41,363 nt of DNA, taken from the NCBI RefSeq assembly GCF_000708885.1, contig NZ_JEOE01000023.1, positions 1 to 41,363 on the forward strand, written 5' to 3'. Position numbers and translations under genes: made by a program. The stretch is from Cellulomonas sp. HZM (GTDB lineage Bacteria; Actinomycetota; Actinomycetes; Actinomycetales; Cellulomonadaceae). This document shows positions 27,488 to 36,372 of the stretch, piece after piece. Under the pieces are notes generated by a model, which saw only the letters and a list, made by a program, of their open reading frames with translations, made no database searches and was not told where the DNA came from. The stretch's first letter is position 1. Each line of letters starts with the position of its first letter.

Positions 27488-29157
27488 TGCCCGCGGCCGT
27501 CGCGGCCCGCGGCGTCGGGGTCAGCCCTGGCCGGCGCGTCGGGCCGGTGGTGCGGATGCCCGAGCGGCGTCCCGCCCCCGCGCCCGAGCCTGCCGACGAG
27601 GGCACCGACCTCGACGTCGCGGCCGCGGCGGTCGACACCGCGGCCGCGCAGGTCAGGGACGACCTGGCCGCCGCCGCGGAGCACACCACCGGCGCGGTGG
27701 CGGAGATCCTCGCGACGACCGCCGCGATCGCCGCCGACCCGGTCCTCGTGGCCGAGGCGCGCCGGCGCGTGCTCGAGACCCGCGCCACCCCTGCGCGGGC
27801 CGTGTGGGACGCGGCGGAGCTGGTGTCCTCGCAGCTGCGCGCGCTGGGCGGCGTGTTCGCCGAGCGCACCACCGACGTCGACGACGTGCGCGACCGCATG
27901 GTCGCCGCGATCCTCGGCGAGCGGGCTCCCGGCGTGCCGCACCCCGGGCACCCGTACGTGCTCGTCGCACGCGACCTGTCCCCCGCCGACGCCGCGCGCC
28001 TGCCGTCCGACGTCGTCGCGGTCGTCACGTCCGGCGGCGGTCCCACGTCGCACACGGCGATCCTCGCTCGCTCTCTCGGGCTGCCGTGCGTCGTCGCAGC
28101 GCCCGTCGCCGACGAGCTGCGCGACGGCGACGTCGTCCTCGTCGACGGTGCTGTCGGCGACGTGGTGGTCGACCCTGCCGAGGACGTCGTCGTCCCGGTC
28201 GCGCGGCGTCTGCCCGCCTCCCTGTCCGGCCCGGGCCGCACCGCCGACGGGCACGCGGTCCACCTGCTCGCGAACGTGGGCGACGCCGCCCAGTCGCGTG
28301 CCGCGCGGGAGGCCGGCGCGGAGGGCATCGGGCTCTACCGCACCGAGCTCGCGTTCCTGGGCCGGACCACGGCGCCGACGACCGAGGAGCAGGTCGCCAC
28401 CTACCGCGCGGTGCTCGCGCCGTTCGCGGGCAGCCGCGTCGTCGTGCGCACGCTCGACGCCGGCGCGGACAAGCCGCTCCCGTTCGTCACGGCCGACGAC
28501 GAGCCGAACCCGGCCCTCGGCGTCCGCGGCCTGCGCACGTCGTGGCGCCACCCCGGCGTGCTCGACGACCAGCTCGCGGCGATCGCCGAGGCGGCACGCG
28601 CCGAGTCGGCGCGGGTGTGGGTCATGGCGCCGATGGTCGCGACTGCCGCCGAGGCCGCCGACTTCGTGGCTCGGTGCGCCGCGCACGGCCTGCCTCAGGC
28701 GGGCGTCATGATCGAGGTGCCGGCCGCCGCCCTGCGCGCGGGGCAGCTGCTCGCGCACGCACGGTTCGCGAGCCTCGGCACCAACGACCTCACGCAGTAC
28801 GCGATGGCCGCGGACCGCGAGCTCGCCCCCCTTGCGGCTCTGTCCACGGCATGGCAGCCCGGCGTGCTCGACCTCATCGCGTCCGCGTGCGCCGGTGGGC
28901 GGGTCGCGGAGCGGCCGGTGGGCGTGTGCGGCGAGGCCGCGGCCGACCCGGCGCTGGCCGTCGTGCTCGTCGGGCTCGGAGCCTCGTCGCTGTCGATGAC
29001 GGCGCGCGCGCTGCCTGAGGTGGGCGCCGTGCTCGCGTCCGTGACGCTCGACCGATGCCGTGAGCTCGCCGCGCTGGCGCTCGCGCAGGACGACGCGCGC
29101 ACCGCGCAGCTCGCCGTGCGCGAGGCCCTGCCCGTCCTCGCCGACCTGGGCCTCTGA
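27487..29157 (+). CDS. ptsI: PTS enzyme I (phosphoenolpyruvate-protein phosphotransferase)
   Basis: A 556-residue cytosolic enzyme that takes phosphate from phosphoenolpyruvate and passes it to HPr. The N-terminal HPr-binding and swivel domains carry the active-site His189 in 'GGGPTSHTAILARSLGLPCV'. The C-terminal PEP barrel has 'LYRTELAFLGR', 'VRTLDAGADKPLPF', 'GTNDLTQYAMAADR' and 'VCGEAAADP'. Length is normal. ATG at 27487 overlaps the EIIC stop by one base, so EIIC and EI are translationally coupled. That is unusual, since EI is normally encoded with HPr. Confidence 0.96.
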
Positions 29158-29179
29158 CTCGCCGCAACTCCCCGGGACC

Positions 29180-29197
29180 AATGGTCTAGACCATTGC
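29180..29197. promoter_or_regulatory. dre operator 3 (perfect DasR palindrome) before ptsH
   Basis: CAATGGTCTAGACCATTG is a perfect 18-bp palindrome holding the TGGTCTAGACCA dre core. A TAGCCT -10 box at 29211-29216 follows, so the operator sits over the -35 region of the ptsH promoter. Confidence 0.88.
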
Positions 29198-29245
29198 CCG
29201 ATCCGTCGCTAGCCTCGACTCGCCCCACCCCTGTAGGAGGAACCC

Positions 29246-29509
29246 GTGCAGCGCTCCGTCGTCGTCTCCCTCGCCGACGGGCTCCACGCCCGCCCCGCCG
29301 CGCAGTTCGTCGCGGCCGCCGCGCGTCAGCCCGTCGCCGTGTCGATCACCAAGGACGGCTCGGCCCCCGCGGCCACCAGCTCGATCCTCGCGATCATGAC
29401 CCTGGGCGTGCGCCAGGGCGACGAGGTGCTGCTGACCGCGGACGACGAGGGCCCCGCGGGCACCGCCGCGCTCGACGAGCTCGAGGCTTTGCTCCACGAG
29501 CAGGGCTGA
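29246..29509 (+). CDS. ptsH: PTS phosphocarrier protein HPr
   Basis: An 87-residue HPr. The phosphorylated histidine is His14 in 'DGLHARPAAQF', and the position of the regulatory serine is occupied by Ser46 in 'SSILAIMTLG'. It carries phosphate from enzyme I to EIIA proteins. GTG at 29246 has GGAGGAA about 7 nt upstream. It has its own promoter with dre operator 3, although it lies only 88 bp after ptsI. Confidence 0.95.
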   Translation: MQRSVVVSLADGLHARPAAQFVAAAARQPVAVSITKDGSAPAATSSILAIMTLGVRQGDEVLLTADDEGPAGTAALDELEALLHEQG

Positions 29510-29529
29510 GCCAACTCGGCACCGTCAGC

Positions 29530-29574
29530 GCTCTGTTCCACGATCTCGAGCGCTCTTGTTCACAATCTCGAGCG
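29530..29574. repeat. Imperfect 23-bp tandem direct repeat
   Basis: Copies at 29530-29552 and 29552-29574 match at about 19 of 23 positions, sharing GCTCT at the left and ATCTCGAGCG at the right. They lie in the gap between the convergent ptsH and rlmB stops. No hairpin terminator is apparent here. Confidence 0.55.
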
Positions 29575-29597
29575 CGTCGACGAGACAGGGAACGAGG

Positions 29598-30593
29598 TCA
29601 CGCCCGCTGGCGGGCCACCTCGTACAGCGCGATGCCCGCGGCGACGCCGGCGTTGAGCGACTCGACCGCCGACGCGATCGGGATCGACGCGATCGCGTCG
29701 CACTGCTCGCGCACGAGCCGCGAGAGCCCCTTGCCCTCCGAGCCGACCACCAGCACCAGCGGGTCGGTCGCGTACGGCAGCTCGGCGATCGCGACGTCGC
29801 CGCCGCCGTCGAGCCCGACGACGAACACACCGGCCTTCTTCAGGTCCGTGAGCGTGCGCGACAGGTTGGTCACGCGCGCCACGGGCACGCGGGCCGCGGC
29901 ACCGGCCGATACCTTCCACGCGGACGCGGTGACACCCGCGGCGCGGCGCTCCGGGATGAGCACGCCGTGTGCCCCGAACGCGCCCGCGGATCGGAGCACC
30001 GCACCGAGGTTGCGGGGGTCGGTGACGCCGTCGAGCGCGACGACGAGCGGCGCGGTGCCGGCCTCCTCGGCGATGTCGAGCAGGTCCTCGTCGTCGATGT
30101 ACGGGTACGGCGGCACCTGGATCGCGACGCCCTGGTGCACCGAGCCGTCGGTGAGGCGGTCGAGCTCGGTGCGGGACACCTCGAGCAGCGGGTAGCCGGC
30201 GTCGGCGGCGGTGGAGATGATCTCGCGCGTGCGGTCGTCGGCCTCGAGCTTGGCCGCGAGGTACACGGTGCTCACGGGGATGCCTGCGCGCAGCGCCTCG
30301 ACCACGGAGTTGCGGCCCGAGACGATCTCGTGGGTCGACGACGTGCGGCCACCGCGCTTGCCGGCCGCCGAACGCGACGCGGATGCCGCCGGGCGACCGC
30401 CACGCGTGGCGTTGGCACGGCGCTCGGCCGCGGCCTTGCGCTTGCCGGCCGGGTGGTACGAGCGGTCCTCGGCCTTCGGCGTCGGGCCCTTGCCCTCGAG
30501 CGACTTGCGCCCGTGCCCGCCCGTGCCGACCTTCGCGCCCTTCTTCGAGCCTGCGTTGCGGGTCGCGCCTCGGCGCGATGAGTTGCCGGCCAT
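29598..30593 (-). CDS. rlmB: 23S rRNA (guanosine-2'-O-)-methyltransferase RlmB (TrmH/SpoU family)
   Basis: A 331-residue SPOUT methyltransferase that 2'-O-methylates a guanosine of 23S rRNA (G2251 in E. coli). The first ~85 residues are a basic, disordered Lys/Arg/Gly tail common in actinobacterial RlmB. The L30e-like substrate domain follows ('EIVSGRNSVVEALRAG'), then the knotted domain with 'VTDPRNLGAVLRSAGAFGAHG', 'VVGSEGKGLSRLVREQCD' and 'IPIASAVESLNAGVAAGIALYE'. The ATG at 30593 has purine-rich AGGAAG upstream; the open frame above it has no domain similarity. It lies 52 bp after cysS on the same strand, the usual actinobacterial order. Confidence 0.94.
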   Translation of the reverse strand: MAGNSSRRGATRNAGSKKGAKVGTGGHGRKSLEGKGPTPKAEDRSYHPAGKRKAAAERRANATRGGRPAASASRSAAGKRGGRTSSTHEIVSGRNSVVEALRAGIPVSTVYLAAKLEADDRTREIISTAADAGYPLLEVSRTELDRLTDGSVHQGVAIQVPPYPYIDDEDLLDIAEEAGTAPLVVALDGVTDPRNLGAVLRSAGAFGAHGVLIPERRAAGVTASAWKVSAGAAARVPVARVTNLSRTLTDLKKAGVFVVGLDGGGDVAIAELPYATDPLVLVVGSEGKGLSRLVREQCDAIASIPIASAVESLNAGVAAGIALYEVARQRA

Positions 30594-30645
30594 GAGCCTC
30601 TTCCTTCGGTGTCCTGCGAGCTTGTGGTGCTGTGGTGTGGTGCGG

Positions 30646-32064
30646 TCAGGCGAGCGACCAGCGCGCGCCGGTGGGCGAGTCCTCGACGACGACGCCCGCG
30701 GCGGCGAGCCGGTCGCGGATCGCGTCGGACGTCGCGAAGTCCCGTGCGGCGCGGGCCGCGGCGCGGGCCCCGAGCTCGGAGCCGACGATCGACGCGAGCG
30801 CGCGCTCGTACCGGGCGTCGCCGCCCGAGCGGGACCACTGCGCGCCGGCGGGGTCGAGCCCGAGCACGTCGAGCATCGCGCGGAGCGCGACCATCTCGGC
30901 ACGGACCGCGTCGAGGTCGTCGGCCGCGATCGCGGTGTTCCCGGCGCGCAGGTGCTCGTGCACCACCGCGAGCGCCGCGGGGACGTTGAGGTCGTCGTCC
31001 ATCGCGGCGACGAACTCCGCGGGGAGCTCGACCTTCGCCACCTCGTCGTCGTCCGCCGCGCCCACGCGCTCCGCGGCCCGCTCGACGAACCCGGCGAGCC
31101 GGTCCCACGTGGCCTCGGCCTCGACGAGGGTCGCGTCGCTCCACTCGAGCATCGAGCGGTACTGCACCGCGGTCATCGCGTAGCGCAGCACCGCGGGCCG
31201 GGTGCTGCGCAGCACCTCGGTGACCAGCAGCCCGTTGCCGAGCGACTTGCTCATCTTGGCGCCGCCCTGCGTGACCCAGCCGTTGTGCAGCCAGTAGTGC
31301 GCGAAGGCGTACCCGGCGGCGCGCGACTGCGCCTGCTCATTCTCGTGGTGCGGGAAGCGCAGGTCCAGGCCGCCGCCGTGGATGTCGAAGGCGTCGCCGA
31401 GGTATCGCTGAGCCATCGCGGAGCACTCGAGGTGCCAGCCCGGCCGGCCGCGGCCGTAGGGGGTCTCCCACGCGGCGGTCGACGGCTCGGTGGGCTTGGC
31501 CGCCTTCCAGAGGGCGAAGTCGCGGGCGTCGCGCTTGTCGTCGCCCGCCGGCGCGTCGTCGGGTGCGGGGACCATGTCCTCGACGCGCTGGTTGGTGAGC
31601 GAGCCGTACTGCTCCCACGAGCGGACGTCGAAGTACACGTCTCCGGTGTCGGCCGCGTAGGCGTGGCCGCGCTCGACGAGCCGCTCCATGAGCTCGACCA
31701 TCGCGGGCACGTGACCCGTGGCGCGCGGCTCGTAGGACGGCGGCAGCACGCCCACCGCGTCGTACGCGGCGGTGAACGCCCGCTCGTTCGCCTGGGCCCA
31801 TGCCCACCACGGCTCGTCGGCCGCAGCGGCCTTGGCCAGGATCTTGTCGTCGATGTCCGTCACGTTGCGGACGAGCGTCACGCGGTACCCGGTGCGGGTG
31901 AGCCAGCGAACCAGCACGTCGAAGGCGACGGCCGAGCGCAGGTGGCCGATGTGCGGGGGCGCCTGCACGGTCGCACCGCACAGGTAGATGCCGACCTGTC
32001 CCGCCACCAGCGGGACGAAGTCGCGCACCTCGCGCGTGGCGGTGTCGAACAGTCGCAGGGTCAC
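30646..32064 (-). CDS. cysS: Cysteinyl-tRNA synthetase
   Basis: A 472-residue class I synthetase that charges tRNA-Cys. The HIGH motif is '[16 protein letters not shown]', the KMSKS loop is '[11 protein letters not shown]', and zinc ligands are visible in 'LCGATVQ', 'WHLECSAMA' and 'FPHHENE'. The C-terminal DALR and anticodon region is present. GTG at 32064 ([13 protein letters not shown]) is preferred: a TAGCCT -10 box (32071-32076) ends 6 nt before it, which would make the alternative GTG at 32070 lie upstream of the transcript start. Homologues also begin near this residue. Confidence 0.95.
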   Translation of the reverse strand: MTLRLFDTATREVRDFVPLVAGQVGIYLCGATVQAPPHIGHLRSAVAFDVLVRWLTRTGYRVTLVRNVTDIDDKILAKAAAADEPWWAWAQANERAFTAAYDAVGVLPPSYEPRATGHVPAMVELMERLVERGHAYAADTGDVYFDVRSWEQYGSLTNQRVEDMVPAPDDAPAGDDKRDARDFALWKAAKPTEPSTAAWETPYGRGRPGWHLECSAMAQRYLGDAFDIHGGGLDLRFPHHENEQAQSRAAGYAFAHYWLHNGWVTQGGAKMSKSLGNGLLVTEVLRSTRPAVLRYAMTAVQYRSMLEWSDATLVEAEATWDRLAGFVERAAERVGAADDDEVAKVELPAEFVAAMDDDLNVPAALAVVHEHLRAGNTAIAADDLDAVRAEMVALRAMLDVLGLDPAGAQWSRSGGDARYERALASIVGSELGARAAARAARDFATSDAIRDRLAAAGVVVEDSPTGARWSLA

Positions 32065-32070
32065 CGGCAC

Positions 32071-32076
32071 AGGCTA
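32071..32076 (-). promoter_or_regulatory. -10 box TAGCCT, leaderless promoter of cysS
   Basis: Minus-strand TAGCCT, 6 nt, then the GTG at 32064. Confidence 0.55.
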
Positions 32077-32120
32077 CCGGTCGGGCGTACGGACGACCGG
32101 TGCCCGACGACGCTGCTCGG

Positions 32121-33260
32121 CTACTGCTCGTCGTCCTGGAAGTCCTCGTCCGGCGCGAGCCGCGCACCCCACCTGTCAGCAAGCACCTGCAACGGCGCCA
32201 GCGCCCGCTCCCACGACTCCTGCGTCGCATCCACCGCCTCGATCAACAACGCCCGCAACGACCCCTCGTGCACCACCGGATCGATCGACGCCACACCATC
32301 GACGTGCGCCACCTGACGCCCCGCCAACAACGCCGCCGCACCCACCCGGTCACCATGCTCGTCATCGATGAACCCGCCCGCGCTCAACGCCGCCGCCACC
32401 TCATCAGCCGGCAGGACACTCAGCAACCACGGCTCGTCATCCAGACCCAGCGCCGGACCCTTCGCGAACGTGAACTCCCCCCCAAAACCCGACTCGACGA
32501 CCGGCCCCGACGCCGACCCGGACTCCGACTCCGACTCCGACTCCGACTCCGACTCCGACCAGCGCAGCACCGGCGACCCCGCCACCACCTCCGGCACCGG
32601 CGGCAGCTCCACACCCAGATACCCCGCCAGCACCGAACCCGAACGCACCTGCTCCACAGAACGCAACTCCGGCGGCAAATGGAACTCGAGCAACCAGTCT
32701 TTCAGGCGAGTGGGCGAGCGACGGTCGTCCAGCTCGGTCAGATCCCCTGCCGATCGAGCGAACCTCATCAGCGGTTCGAGATCGGCATGGAAGGTCAGCG
32801 TCTTGCCGCGCCACCGGTACGTGTGCCCGGGCAGGAACACCACCGTCGCCTGATCGTCCATCTCCCGCGGGCCCCTCGGCGGCTGCAGGTACATCCCCCA
32901 CTCAGCACCCGGCACCAGCCGCGCCAGCACCAGCTTCACGTAGTGCATCAACCGGTCACCAGCCACATGCGACTGACGCGCCAGCTCCCCCGCACGCGTC
33001 CGATCGGGACGCGCCAACTCTGGCCCCAGCGACGGCACCAACCCATCGGTCAACCCGTCGAAGTCCCGGAACGCCAGCTCCACATACCACTGCCACATCG
33101 CATCCAACGACGCGACCGAAGCATCCATCTGCTCCAACGGACCACCCGTCGAAGCCATCCACCCCGCCAGCTCCCGCAAGTAGTACGGCTCCCGAGCCAC
33201 CACGTGCTCGAGATACTCCACCGCCTGCCCACGCGACAGGTCACAGAACTGAAGGATCAC
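32121..33260 (-). CDS. Hypothetical protein with a Ser-Glu repeat
   Basis: A 379-residue, acidic, apparently cytosolic protein that I do not recognise. The N-terminal ~200 residues look helical and Trp/Tyr-rich ('EYLEHVVAREPYYLRELAGW', 'MWQWYVELAF', 'LMHYVKLVLARLVPGAEWG'). A short beta region follows ('ATVVFLPGHTYRWRGKTLTF'). Near residue 240 a linker contains six Ser-Glu dipeptides encoded by a perfect hexanucleotide repeat. The C-terminal part ('GFIDDEHGDRVGAAALLAGRQVAHVDGVASI') is alpha/beta-like. The GTG at 33260 is chosen as the first start near the end of the protein-like region; the upstream box is poor (TACACC). Codon choice (CGCCAACAACGCC-type runs) differs somewhat from neighbouring genes, so transfer is possible. 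Confidence 0.65.
   Translation of the reverse strand: MILQFCDLSRGQAVEYLEHVVAREPYYLRELAGWMASTGGPLEQMDASVASLDAMWQWYVELAFRDFDGLTDGLVPSLGPELARPDRTRAGELARQSHVAGDRLMHYVKLVLARLVPGAEWGMYLQPPRGPREMDDQATVVFLPGHTYRWRGKTLTFHADLEPLMRFARSAGDLTELDDRRSPTRLKDWLLEFHLPPELRSVEQVRSGSVLAGYLGVELPPVPEVVAGSPVLRWSESESESESESESGSASGPVVESGFGGEFTFAKGPALGLDDEPWLLSVLPADEVAAALSAGGFIDDEHGDRVGAAALLAGRQVAHVDGVASIDPVVHEGSLRALLIEAVDATQESWERALAPLQVLADRWGARLAPDEDFQDDEQ
32521..32556. repeat. Six perfect copies of the hexamer GACTCC
   Basis: In-frame simple repeat inside the hypothetical gene; each unit encodes Ser-Glu on the minus strand. Unit changes keep the frame, so slippage alters linker length without breaking the protein. 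Confidence 0.9.
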
Positions 33261-33291
33261 GACGGCAGGTGTACCACGCGGCCGGGCGGCG

Positions 33292-34467
33292 TCAGCCGAA
33301 CGAGAGCCCCTCGCCCCGGTATGTCGGCACGCTCGCCTCGACGGCCTCGCCGCGCACCAGGTGGACGGTGGTGAACCGCTCCATGACCTCACCCGACTTC
33401 GCGTGCCGGAACCACACGCGGTCCCCGATCCGCAGGTCCCCGCCCGCGGGCACGCGCAGCGGCGTCTGCACCTCGCCCGCGCCCTCGCGACCGGTGAGCC
33501 GCAGCCCGGCCGGGAACGTGGGCCGCGGCTGGCGCGACGCGGTGGGCGGACCGGACGCGATGTACCCGCCGCCGAACGCGGTCGCGTAGCCGGGTGCGGG
33601 GATGCGCACCACGTCGAGGCCGAAGAACGCGGCGGGGCGCGGGCGGAACGAGCGGTACTCGTCGAAGAGCCCGGGCACGAACAGGCCGGAGCCGGCGGTC
33701 ACCTCGGTGACGGCGTCCGCGGCGGCACTCGTCTGGACCGAGCCGGAGCCCCCGGAGTTCACCAGGTCCAGCGGGCCGACGACGGAGGCGACCGCGTCGA
33801 CCACGTCGCGGCGCCTCGTCGCGAGGTCGGCGATCGACAGCTTCTTGACCATCCGCACCGCGGGCGACGCGTCCGGCATCCCGGCGACCTGCGCCTCGTA
33901 GAACATCACGCCGCGCACGGCGATCCCGTCGCGCACCGAGACTAGGCGCGCGAGCTCGGCCGCCTCCGAAGCGGTGTGCACGGGCGAGCGCCGCACGCCC
34001 AGGTGGACCTGCAGCGGCCAGACGCCGAAGCGCAGGGACGCGTCGATGTCGAGGCACACGCGGATCGTCGTCCCGTGCGCCGCGGCCGCCTTCGCGGCGA
34101 GGTCGGCCTGCGCGACGTCGTCGACCATGAGGGTCACGGCACGCGCGGCGACGGGGTCCGCGGCCAGCTCGTCGAGCGCGCCGACGTCCACCGACGGGTA
34201 GCCGACGAGCACGTCGTCCACCCCCTGGCGCGCGAGCCACACCGCCTCGCGCACCGAGTACGCCATGACGCCCGCGAACCCGGGCCGCGCGAGCACACGC
34301 TCGAGCACCTCGCGCACGCGCACGGACTTGCTCGCGACGCGGATCGGCATGCCGTCCGCGCGGCGCACGAGGTCGTCGGCGTTGGCCTCGAGCGCGTCGA
34401 GGTCGACGACCGCGAGCGGTGCGGGCAGGTGACCGGTGGCGGCGTCGAGCCGCTCCCCGAGCGTCAT
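33292..34467 (-). CDS. Amino acid deaminase/aldolase (PLP enzyme, alanine racemase-like N-domain)
   Basis: A 391-residue fold-type III PLP enzyme of the D-threonine aldolase/D-serine dehydratase-like group. The N-terminal barrel has the PLP lysine in 'IRVASKSVRVREVL', then 'VMAYSVREAVWL' and 'CLDIDASLRFG'; the C-terminal beta domain ends 'GDRVWFRHAKSGEVMERF'. It probably acts on a beta-hydroxy or D-amino acid, but the natural substrate is not established. The ATG at 34467 overlaps the stop of the MFS gene (ATGA). As I recall, homologues are often found beside aldonolactone oxidase genes in actinobacteria, as here, pointing to a shared but undefined pathway. Confidence 0.85.
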   Translation of the reverse strand: MTLGERLDAATGHLPAPLAVVDLDALEANADDLVRRADGMPIRVASKSVRVREVLERVLARPGFAGVMAYSVREAVWLARQGVDDVLVGYPSVDVGALDELAADPVAARAVTLMVDDVAQADLAAKAAAAHGTTIRVCLDIDASLRFGVWPLQVHLGVRRSPVHTASEAAELARLVSVRDGIAVRGVMFYEAQVAGMPDASPAVRMVKKLSIADLATRRRDVVDAVASVVGPLDLVNSGGSGSVQTSAAADAVTEVTAGSGLFVPGLFDEYRSFRPRPAAFFGLDVVRIPAPGYATAFGGGYIASGPPTASRQPRPTFPAGLRLTGREGAGEVQTPLRVPAGGDLRIGDRVWFRHAKSGEVMERFTTVHLVRGEAVEASVPTYRGEGLSFG

Positions 34468-35642
34468 GCGGCGACCTCCTGGACCTGCTCGTCGCGCGCG
34501 GGGGCCGCGAACCGGCCCGCGATCGCGGTCACGACGAGGACGAGCACGACCGGCACGACGAAGCCCGCGCGGAAGCTCGACGCGCTTCCGATCGCGCCCA
34601 CGAGCACCGCTCCCAGCAGCGTGCCGACGTAGTTGAAGATGTTGAGCCGCGCGATGACCGCGTCGGCGTGGTCGGGCGCGAGGGCGCCCGCCGCGGAGAA
34701 GCACAGCGGCGCGATGAGCCCGAGGCCGGCGCCCGTGACGGCGAAGCCGACGATCGCGACGAGCGGCCCGGGCGCGACGATGACCGCGAGCAGCCCGGCG
34801 GCCCCGACGAGCGAGGCCACGCGCACCACCCGCACGCGGCCGAACCGCGCCACGAGCCGGTCGCCGACGAGCCGCGACACGAGCGTCGTCGTGAGGTAGG
34901 CCGCGAGCGCGAGCGGCGCACCCCGGTCGGACGCGTGCAGCACCTTGTCGAGGTAGATCGTGCTCCACGTCTGCGCGGCGTTGTCCGCGACGAAGAACGC
35001 GACCACCGCGACGCCGAGCACCGAGACGGCGCGCCAGGGGATGTGCGCGCGGGGGCGGTCGGCAGCATCGACGAGCGGCACGTCGTGCCCGCGGTGCCCG
35101 TCGCGCCACACGAGCGCCGCGGCGGTCCAGGTCACGGGCGTCGCGAGCAGGAACAGCACGTGCACGGGCTCGATGGGCCACGAGTCGGCGGTCGCGGACA
35201 CGACGAGCGGCGCGAGGATCGCGCCCGCGGACCACGATGCGTAGAAGCCCGCCATGATGGGCCGCCCGGCGTCGCGCTGCACGGAGACGGCCTGCATGTT
35301 GGTGCCGGCGTCGACCATGCCGAGGAACAGGCCGTAGACCGCGAAGCCGACCACCGCGAGCGCGAACGACGGGACGACCGCGAGGAGCGGCACGATCACA
35401 CCGATGCCCACGAGCCCCAGCGCGAGCGCGGACCGGCTGCCGCCCGCTCGTCGGCTGAGCATGTCCGCGACGCCGGTGCCGAGCGCCGCGGCGACGAGCA
35501 CGCCGAGCACGGCGGCGGTGATCGCGCCGTCGTCGACCCCGTACCGGTCCTCGATCGAGCCGAGGCTCGACAGGATCATGACGAGGACGAAGCCCTGGGC
35601 GGCGAACCCAGCGCTCGTCGAGACGCGCGGACCTGCTCTCAC
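34464..35642 (-). CDS. MFS transporter
   Basis: A 392-residue transporter with about 12 membrane segments in two halves. Visible features include 'GMVDAGTNMQAVSVQRD', 'GAGLGLIAPLCFSAAGAL' and the second-half motif-A-like 'LVGDRLVARFGRVRVVR'. Substrate unknown; the partners (TetR repressor and PLP deaminase/aldolase) suggest export or uptake of the deaminase's substrate. GTG at 35642 overlaps the TetR stop (GTGA, 35639-35642) and the gene overlaps the next by 4 bp, so all three are one translationally coupled operon. Confidence 0.87.
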   Translation of the reverse strand: MRAGPRVSTSAGFAAQGFVLVMILSSLGSIEDRYGVDDGAITAAVLGVLVAAALGTGVADMLSRRAGGSRSALALGLVGIGVIVPLLAVVPSFALAVVGFAVYGLFLGMVDAGTNMQAVSVQRDAGRPIMAGFYASWSAGAILAPLVVSATADSWPIEPVHVLFLLATPVTWTAAALVWRDGHRGHDVPLVDAADRPRAHIPWRAVSVLGVAVVAFFVADNAAQTWSTIYLDKVLHASDRGAPLALAAYLTTTLVSRLVGDRLVARFGRVRVVRVASLVGAAGLLAVIVAPGPLVAIVGFAVTGAGLGLIAPLCFSAAGALAPDHADAVIARLNIFNYVGTLLGAVLVGAIGSASSFRAGFVVPVVLVLVVTAIAGRFAAPARDEQVQEVAA

Positions 35643-36292
35643 TCGCCGGCCACCGGCAGGTCGGCGGGCACGGGAAGCTCGTCGGGGATCTCGACGGGGT
35701 CGATGGGCTCGGCGAGCGAGGCCACGTACCGCGCGAAGCCCCGCAGCCCGCGCTGAGCGGGCTCGGTCTCGCCGTCGACGAGCCACGCGAGCGAGTAGCC
35801 GTCGATGAGCGCGAGCGCGATGCGCGCAAGCTCGTCGGTCGGCATCTTCCAGCGCACGGACGAGATCTGGCCGATCGCGTCGAACAGCTGCTCGGCGATC
35901 GCCCAGCTGCCGCGGTACTGCTCGACCGCGACCTGCCCGAGCTCGCTGTGCCGCAGCGAGGACGTCGTCACCTCGTAGCTGAGGAGCTGAGCGCCGCGGT
36001 TGGCGATGATGGTCTCCCAGACGGAGTCGATGGCGATCGCGAGCGCGTCCTCGACCGGGGTGCCGGGCGGGATCTCGCCGACGCGCGTGGTGTTCTGCAC
36101 CGTGATGGCGTGCGCCATCGCCCGCAGCAGCTCGTCCTTGTCCTGGAAGCAGTAGTGCACGACGCCGAGCGACACGCCTGCCTCGGCCGCGACCGCGCGT
36201 ACGGTCGCACCCTCGATCCCCTCGCGGCTGGCGACGGCCAGCGCCGCGGCGACGAGCTGCTCGCGCCTCTCGGCGACGGGCATGCGGTTCAT
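35639..36292 (-). CDS. TetR-family transcriptional regulator
   Basis: A 217-residue regulator. The N-terminal helix-turn-helix is 'REGIEGATVRAVAAEAGVSLGVVHYCFQDKDELL', the canonical TetR DNA-binding region; the remaining ~150 residues form the ligand-binding helical domain. ATG at 36292 has a GGGAGG about 7 nt upstream. It is first in an operon with the MFS and PLP genes and divergent from the lactone oxidase gene. A 24-bp inverted repeat in the shared intergenic region is the likely operator. Confidence 0.92.
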   Translation of the reverse strand: MNRMPVAERREQLVAAALAVASREGIEGATVRAVAAEAGVSLGVVHYCFQDKDELLRAMAHAITVQNTTRVGEIPPGTPVEDALAIAIDSVWETIIANRGAQLLSYEVTTSSLRHSELGQVAVEQYRGSWAIAEQLFDAIGQISSVRWKMPTDELARIALALIDGYSLAWLVDGETEPAQRGLRGFARYVASLAEPIDPVEIPDELPVPADLPVAGE

Positions 36293-36335
36293 GGGCCCCC
36301 CTCCCTGGGTACTGCTTAGTGAAGCACGTCACGAC

Positions 36336-36364
36336 TTGACTTGGACACATGACCAAGTCACTCT
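36336..36364 (+). promoter_or_regulatory. Promoter of the lactone oxidase gene
   Basis: TTGACT (36336-36341), 17 nt, CACTCT (36359-36364). Its -10 is identical to that of the EIIC promoter and its start point would fall at about 36371, just before the ATG at 36373. Confidence 0.5.
36337..36360. promoter_or_regulatory. Probable TetR operator
   Basis: Perfect 8-bp arms TGACTTGG (36337-36344) and CCAAGTCA (36353-36360) with an 8-bp spacer. It covers the whole region between -35 and -10 of the oxidase promoter and lies 45 bp before the TetR gene start, as expected for a divergent TetR system. Confidence 0.65.
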
Positions 36365-36372
36365 CGGGTCTC

